64,000 bases of DNA from Pseudomonas putida (GTDB lineage: Bacteria; Pseudomonadota; Gammaproteobacteria; Pseudomonadales; Pseudomonadaceae): the NCBI RefSeq assembly GCF_028682455.1, contig NZ_JANHLD010000003.1, forward strand, positions 186,001 to 250,000, read 5' to 3'. Below the pieces are notes generated by a model that searched no databases, was not told where the DNA came from, and saw nothing but the letters and a program-made list of their open reading frames with translations. The translations under genes and the position numbers were made by a program. This document shows, one piece after another, positions 58,984 to 64,000 of this stretch; within the stretch, counting starts at the first letter, position 1; each line of letters opens with the position of its first letter.

Positions 58984-61095
58984 ATGTCTTTAATGCCTGC
59001 CCCTAGCCGCCTGTCACCCTTGACCCTGGGTGTTTCCCTGTTCCTCAGTTCCGGCCTGGCCCTCGCCGCCAGCACCACCCTGCCGGAGATGTCGGTGACC
59101 GCCGAAAGCGAACGCGATCAGGATGATCCACGGGTCAAGGAAGTGACCACCGCAACCCGTACTGCCACCCCGGCCCGCTACGTGCCCCAGGCCATCGACT
59201 CGGTGAAGACCAGCAACGTGCTGGACTACGGCACCGATGATCTGGGCCAGGCCCTGAGCGGTATTCCCAACGTGAGCACCGGCGCCGACACCCGTTTCGA
59301 CAGCGTGCGTATCCGGGGTTTCGATGCCAGCAACGACTTCTATCTGGACGGTATTCGCGACGACAGCCAGTACGTGCGCGACCTGCACAATATCGAGCGG
59401 ATCGAAGTGCTCAAAGGCCCTGCCGCGGTGCTCTATGGCCGGGGCAGCCAGGGCGGTATCGTCAATCGCGTGAGCAAGACGCCGGAGGCCGGCCGGCGCT
59501 CGAGCATCGAAGCCCAGGGCGGCAGCGAAGATCTGCGCAGCCTGTATGCCGACCTCAGTGCCGACCCGACCGACAACATCAGCCTGCGCCTGAACATGGG
59601 CAACCAGGACAACAACAGCTTCCGCGACGGCATCGACGGCAACCGCCAGTTGTTCGCACCGTCCATGAACTGGCAGCTCACCCCGGACCTGAACTGGCTG
59701 GTGCAGTACGAATACAGCCGCTATAACCGCACCCCCGACCGCGGTGTTCCAAGCGTCAACGGGCGCCCTGCCGATGTCGGCCGCGATACCACCTACGGCG
59801 ACACCCAGCGCGACTACATCGACGACAAGGCCCAATCCCTGCGTTCGCGCCTTAACTACCAGCTCAGTGACACCTGGCAGGTTCGCCATACCCTTGGCCT
59901 GTTCAAGCTCGACAGCGACTTCGACAACACCTATCAGACCGGCTACAACGCCACCACCGGCCAGGTCACCCGCCAGCGCTGGCAGCAGGACCTGAACACC
60001 CGCAACCTGTTCAACAACGTCGAACTGGAAGGCAACTTCGATACCTACGGCCTGCAGCACACCCTGCTGACCGGTATCGAGATCGGCAACCAGCGCCGCG
60101 ACCCGCTGCTCTACACCGCAGCCACCTCGGGCCCCGGTGCGAGCCCGGTGCCGAGCGTCGATCTGTACAACCCCAACCGCAGCCTGCAGCACAACGGCAC
60201 CATGGTGCCGTCGAGCAACAACCACACCGTGGTCGACAGCCGTGGCCTGTATGTTCAGGACCAGATCCGCCTCAACGATCAATGGCAGGTACTGGCCGGC
60301 GTGCGCTTTGACCAGTTCGAAGTGGAAACCACCAACAAGCTGCGCGGCATTTCCGAGAACCAAGACAGCGACAGCACCAGCCCGCGCCTGGGCGTGGTGT
60401 ATTCGCCGTGGCGCGACCACTCCTTCTACGCCTCCTGGAGCAAGACCTTCTCGCCAGTGGGTGGCGGCTTGATCGGTATCACCCCGGGTGCTGCCGGCAA
60501 CGCCAACGAAACCAGCCCGGAAGAAACCCGGCAGAAGGAAATCGGGGTCAAGAGCGACTGGCTGGATGAACGCCTGAGCACCACCCTGGCCGTCTACGAG
60601 CTGGAGCTCTACAACCGTCGCACCAGCGACCCGAACAACCCGGGTATCACCCTGCTGACCGGCTTGCAACGTTCGCGCGGGGTTGAGCTGACCGCTACCG
60701 GCAACATCGTTGGCAACTGGTATGTGCGCGGCGGCATTGGTTTACAGGACGCCACCATTGTCGAAGACAACAATGGCCAGGAAGGCAACCGCGTGAGCAA
60801 CGTTGCCAAACGCAATGGCAGCCTGTTCCTGACCTGGAAGCCGGAGATGGGCTGGTATGGCGAAACCGGCCTGACCCTGGTGGGTGAGCGCTATGCCGAC
60901 AACCAGAACACGGCGGTGTTGCCGGGCTATGGCCGCTGGGATGCCCTGGCCGGATTCCGCACCAGGAACTGGGACCTGCGTGCGGCGCTGAACAACATCA
61001 CCGACAAGACCTACTACAGTTCGGCCACCAGTGCCGCACAGATCCAGCTCGGCGATCCGCGTAGCCTGGTGGTGACCGGAACCTATAGCTTCTGA
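58984..61095 (+). CDS. TonB-dependent siderophore receptor (Fiu-like)
   Basis: A receptor of about 703 residues. The signal peptide is in MPAPSRLSPLTLGVSLFLSSGLALA. The plug domain has VRIRGFDASNDFYLDGIRDD, IERIEVLKGPAAVLYGRGSQGG and NRVSKTP, then a 22-strand barrel ending in SLVVTGTYSF. Catecholate receptors of the Fiu/FoxA type share the GIRDD and RGSQGG features. The start could be the ATG at 58984 or 58993 (or the TTG at 58978); none has a clean ribosome site. A Fur-like box upstream fits iron control. Confidence 0.88.
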   Translation: MSLMPAPSRLSPLTLGVSLFLSSGLALAASTTLPEMSVTAESERDQDDPRVKEVTTATRTATPARYVPQAIDSVKTSNVLDYGTDDLGQALSGIPNVSTGADTRFDSVRIRGFDASNDFYLDGIRDDSQYVRDLHNIERIEVLKGPAAVLYGRGSQGGIVNRVSKTPEAGRRSSIEAQGGSEDLRSLYADLSADPTDNISLRLNMGNQDNNSFRDGIDGNRQLFAPSMNWQLTPDLNWLVQYEYSRYNRTPDRGVPSVNGRPADVGRDTTYGDTQRDYIDDKAQSLRSRLNYQLSDTWQVRHTLGLFKLDSDFDNTYQTGYNATTGQVTRQRWQQDLNTRNLFNNVELEGNFDTYGLQHTLLTGIEIGNQRRDPLLYTAATSGPGASPVPSVDLYNPNRSLQHNGTMVPSSNNHTVVDSRGLYVQDQIRLNDQWQVLAGVRFDQFEVETTNKLRGISENQDSDSTSPRLGVVYSPWRDHSFYASWSKTFSPVGGGLIGITPGAAGNANETSPEETRQKEIGVKSDWLDERLSTTLAVYELELYNRRTSDPNNPGITLLTGLQRSRGVELTATGNIVGNWYVRGGIGLQDATIVEDNNGQEGNRVSNVAKRNGSLFLTWKPEMGWYGETGLTLVGERYADNQNTAVLPGYGRWDALAGFRTRNWDLRAALNNITDKTYYSSATSAAQIQLGDPRSLVVTGTYSF

Positions 61096-61102
61096 CAGTT
61101 GG

Positions 61103-61168
61103 AACGGGCTTGCCCCGCGATTTTGGGTGCCTTCAATGGCCTCATCGCGGGGCAAGCCCGCTCCTGCC
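61103..61168. repeat. REP pair downstream of the siderophore receptor
   Basis: aacgggcttgccccgcga and an inverted tcgcggggcaagcccgctcctgc separated by about 25 bases. Confidence 0.7.
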
Positions 61169-61170
61169 TT

Positions 61171-61362
61171 TCACTCGTCCAGCAGGGCTGCAAGCTCTGC
61201 ATCGGTCAACAGGCCTGCTGGATATCGCTCTCTCAACACTCGACGTGTGTCGGTCTTCCTGACCCGGATTGCTCCATTGTGTTTCAACCATTGCGCCACA
61301 CGTTGCAGCGCTTCGGGGTTGACGGCCGATGGGGGCGAAGCCGGCTCACTTGCTGCATTCAT
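61171..61362 (-). CDS. Small conserved hypothetical protein
   Basis: A 63-residue protein (MNAASEPASPPSAVNPEALQRVAQWLKHNGAIRVRKTDTRRVLRERYPAGLLTDAELAALLDE), shown here in part as the block EALQRVAQWLKHNGA. It is helical and basic in the middle. Good GC3 bias and a GGGAG site 12 bases upstream support coding. It converges with the receptor gene. No family recognised. Confidence 0.55.
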   Translation of the reverse strand: MNAASEPASPPSAVNPEALQRVAQWLKHNGAIRVRKTDTRRVLRERYPAGLLTDAELAALLDE

Positions 61363-61503
61363 TTCGACACGTACTCCCTGGGGTCGTGAGCGGCTAATTT
61401 ATTCAAACTTTGTGACAGAACGATGCCGTCCTATCTTGTTGAAATACAATGCAAAACAAATACAAGAGGTATGCCAGCACCTGCGCCGGTTGTCGCTTGC
61501 CCA

Positions 61504-61533
61504 TAAAAAAACCCGTCAAGCGACGGGTTTTTT
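61504..61533 (-). terminator. Terminator downstream of aguA (bidirectional)
   Basis: AAAAAACCCGTC, aagc, GACGGGTTTTTT: works for the minus-strand agu gene and also in the opposite direction. Confidence 0.9.
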
Positions 61534-61545
61534 ATTTGCCGGTTT

Positions 61546-62652
61546 TCAGCCCTTGGCCGGGGCCGGTTGCTGCTGGGTCAGGCAGTGGATGTTGCCGCCG
61601 CCCAGGAGCATTTCGCGCCCCGGGATCATGACCACTTCGTGGTCGGGGAACACCTTGCCCAGAATAGCTCTAGCCTCGGCATCTGCCGGGTCGTCGAAGC
61701 TCGGGGCGATGATGCCGCCGTTGACAATCAGGAAGTTGACGTAGGAACCGGCCAGGCGGACCGAAGGGTTGCGCTCCTGGCTGCCGGCCACCGGATCGAC
61801 ACCGTCGCACTCTTCTTCAGTGGCGTACAGCGGCCCCGGAATCGGCATTTTGTGCACGGTAAAGGTGCGACCCTTGGCGTCACGGCTGTTCTGCAATACC
61901 TCGAGCGCGGCATGGCAGCGTGCGTAGTTGGGGTCTTGCGGATCATCTGTCCAGGCCAGTAACACTTCACCCGGGCGCACGTAACAGCAGAAGTTGTCGA
62001 CGTGGCCATCGGTCTCGTCGTTGAACAGGCCATCGGGCAGCCAGATGATGGTGTCCACCGCCAGGTGATCACGCAGTACCGCTTCGATCTGCTCGCGGTT
62101 CAGGTGCGGGTTGCGGTTGTGGTTGAGCAGGCATTCTTCGGTGGTGATCAGGGTGCCTTCGCCGTCGACATGGATCGAACCGCCTTCCAGTACAAAGCCT
62201 TCGGTTTGGTAACGCTGGCAGCGCTCCATTTCCAGGACCTTGCTGGCCAGTTGTTCATCGCGGTTCCACGGCGCGTACAGGCCACCCTCGAAACCACCCC
62301 AGGCATTGAAGCCCCAGTCGACGCCGCGCACTTCGCCGCTGTCGTTGATGACGAAGGTCGGCCCGGTGTCACGCACCCAGGCGTCGTCGTTGCTGATTTC
62401 CACGACGCGAATGTTCGGTGCGTCCAGGCGGGCGCGGGCGTTGTCGTACTGGGCAGCAGAGACGGCCACGGTGACCGGTTCGAATCGGGCGATGGCCTTG
62501 GCCAGGGTCACGTGTGCTGCCTGTACCGGTTTACCGCCCAGGCGCCAGTTGTCCGGGCGCTCCGGCCAGACCATCCATACCTGGGTTTGCGGCGCCCATT
62601 CGGCTGGCATGTAGAAGCCGTCGGCGCGTGGGGTGCTGGTCAGGGTTTTCAT
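61546..62652 (-). CDS. aguA: Agmatine deiminase
   Basis: A 368-residue enzyme that converts agmatine to N-carbamoylputrescine and ammonia. It has WPERPDNWRLGGKPVQ, NDDAWVRDTGPTFV, GGSIHVDGEGTL with the catalytic His, and the catalytic Cys in LLGGGNIHCLTQQQ near the C terminus. Length matches the family exactly. It follows aguB by 59 bases in the same direction, forming aguB-aguA for putrescine formation from agmatine. Confidence 0.96.
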   Translation of the reverse strand: MKTLTSTPRADGFYMPAEWAPQTQVWMVWPERPDNWRLGGKPVQAAHVTLAKAIARFEPVTVAVSAAQYDNARARLDAPNIRVVEISNDDAWVRDTGPTFVINDSGEVRGVDWGFNAWGGFEGGLYAPWNRDEQLASKVLEMERCQRYQTEGFVLEGGSIHVDGEGTLITTEECLLNHNRNPHLNREQIEAVLRDHLAVDTIIWLPDGLFNDETDGHVDNFCCYVRPGEVLLAWTDDPQDPNYARCHAALEVLQNSRDAKGRTFTVHKMPIPGPLYATEEECDGVDPVAGSQERNPSVRLAGSYVNFLIVNGGIIAPSFDDPADAEARAILGKVFPDHEVVMIPGREMLLGGGNIHCLTQQQPAPAKG

Positions 62653-62711
62653 GAGTCAACCTTTGCAGTGTCCGACGCGGGACCAAGGCCCGCGTCGAGA
62701 TCATTGAATGT

Positions 62712-63590
<879 letters not shown>

Positions 63591-63721
63591 GAAAACCTCC
63601 TCGAAGGGTGACTGGGCCGTCTGACCGTAGCAGGCGACCGATGACAGAATGCAGCGTTGTGGGCGCAGTTATATCCGATAAATATCGGCTTTAAAAGCTG
63701 TGTTTAGAAAATAACAGCCAC

Positions 63722-63763
63722 AAAAAAGCCGGTTAACCCGATAACAATCGAATTAACCGGCTC
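63722..63763 (-). terminator. Terminator of the aminotransferase gene
   Basis: On the minus strand AGCCGGTTAA, a loop, TTAACCGGCTTTTTT, about 12 bases after the stop. Confidence 0.88.
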
Positions 63764-63774
63764 TAGATTGAGGG

Positions 63775-64000
63775 TTACAGGTCTTCTGAAAGCACCTTGT
63801 CGATGCTATCGACGAAGAAGTCGACACTGGCGCGGGTGGTGCACATGGGCGGCTTGATCTTGAGGATGTTCAGATAGTCGCCAGTGGGCTGCATGAAGAT
63901 GCCCAGGTCGCGCAAGCGGTTGCACAGCGTGGTGGTTTCTTCAGTCGCCGGCTCCAGGGTGTTGCGGTCGCGCACCAGCTCCAGCCCCAGGTAGAAACCC
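63775..64000 (-). CDS. Class III aminotransferase, C-terminal end (truncated by window edge)
   Basis: The last 74 residues of an enzyme (GFYLGLELVRDRNTLEPATEE..., LCNRLRDLGIFMQPTGDYLNILKIKPPMCTTRASVDFFVDSIDKVL). ILKIKPPMC is the typical C-terminal phosphate/substrate region of AGXT2/GABA-type aminotransferases. Upstream of aguB it may take part in putrescine or omega-amino-acid breakdown, but the PLP lysine lies outside the window and the substrate is not readable. Confidence 0.8.
   Translation of the reverse strand, partial: GFYLGLELVRDRNTLEPATEETTTLCNRLRDLGIFMQPTGDYLNILKIKPPMCTTRASVDFFVDSIDKVLSEDL

Overview
The window is a GC-rich chromosomal segment of a fluorescent Pseudomonas, most likely the P. 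putida group. Gene content and order (glyA, ltaE, two chemoreceptors, gbcBA, the dgc/etf operon, the carnitine genes, gbdR-sdaB-cbcXWV, his genes, gabP, an amino-acid ABC operon, an OprD-family porin, a siderophore receptor, aguAB) agree with what I recall of P. putida chromosomes. About a dozen REP-like palindromes built on a gtaggagcgggcttgcccc-type core lie between genes, which also fits. No phage, integrase, IS element or CRISPR array was seen.

Layout. 1-6.5 kb: glyA (cut by the window edge), threonine aldolase, an McpH-like chemoreceptor, a ZapA/TIGR02449 pair and a second chemoreceptor behind a FliA-type promoter. 6.5-17.5 kb: glycine betaine and dimethylglycine demethylation (gbcB, gbcA, etfB-etfA-dgcB-dgcA, a DUF5943 gene, a dipeptidase), with a repeat region rich in TTATCCACA at 9.3-9.7 kb. 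17.7-20.3 kb: two small conserved genes, then an AT-rich module of an orphan T6SS Hcp, a frameshifted DUF4225 protein and a small membrane protein, read here as an effector/immunity set. 20.5-25 kb: carnitine catabolism (cdhR, caiX, BKACE enzyme, carnitine dehydrogenase, thioesterase). 25-32 kb: a candidate sRNA, gbdR, sdaB and the choline/betaine ABC transporter cbcXWV. 32-41.4 kb: hisB-hisH-DUF2164-hisA-hisF, a frameshifted OFA-type MFS gene, a PanZ-like GNAT protein, asmA-mutY-yggX and tRNA-Phe. 41.5-50.4 kb: PPK2, gabP, a basic/polar amino-acid ABC operon, a methyltransferase and two SMR proteins. 50.7-58.6 kb: a possible broken lipoprotein gene, tRNA-Thr, a trimethylamine-monooxygenase-like enzyme, hldD, an MFS transporter, an FMN-binding glutamate synthase-like protein and an OprD-family porin. 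59-64 kb: a TonB-dependent receptor, aguA, aguB and the end of a class III aminotransferase.

The central theme is quaternary-amine catabolism. Carnitine and choline/betaine enter through CaiX and CbcXWV. CdhA, the BKACE enzyme and the thioesterase turn carnitine into glycine betaine. GbcAB and then DgcAB with EtfAB remove methyl groups towards sarcosine and glycine. GlyA converts glycine to serine and SdaB converts serine to pyruvate. GbdR and CdhR are the AraC/GATase1-type regulators. Repeated GCGACA or TGCGAC half-sites about 20-30 bp apart precede gbcA, the dipeptidase/dgc operon and cbcX, and gbdR itself has a good sigma-54 promoter. I have no alignments or searches; names rest on family motifs, recalled homologues and context.
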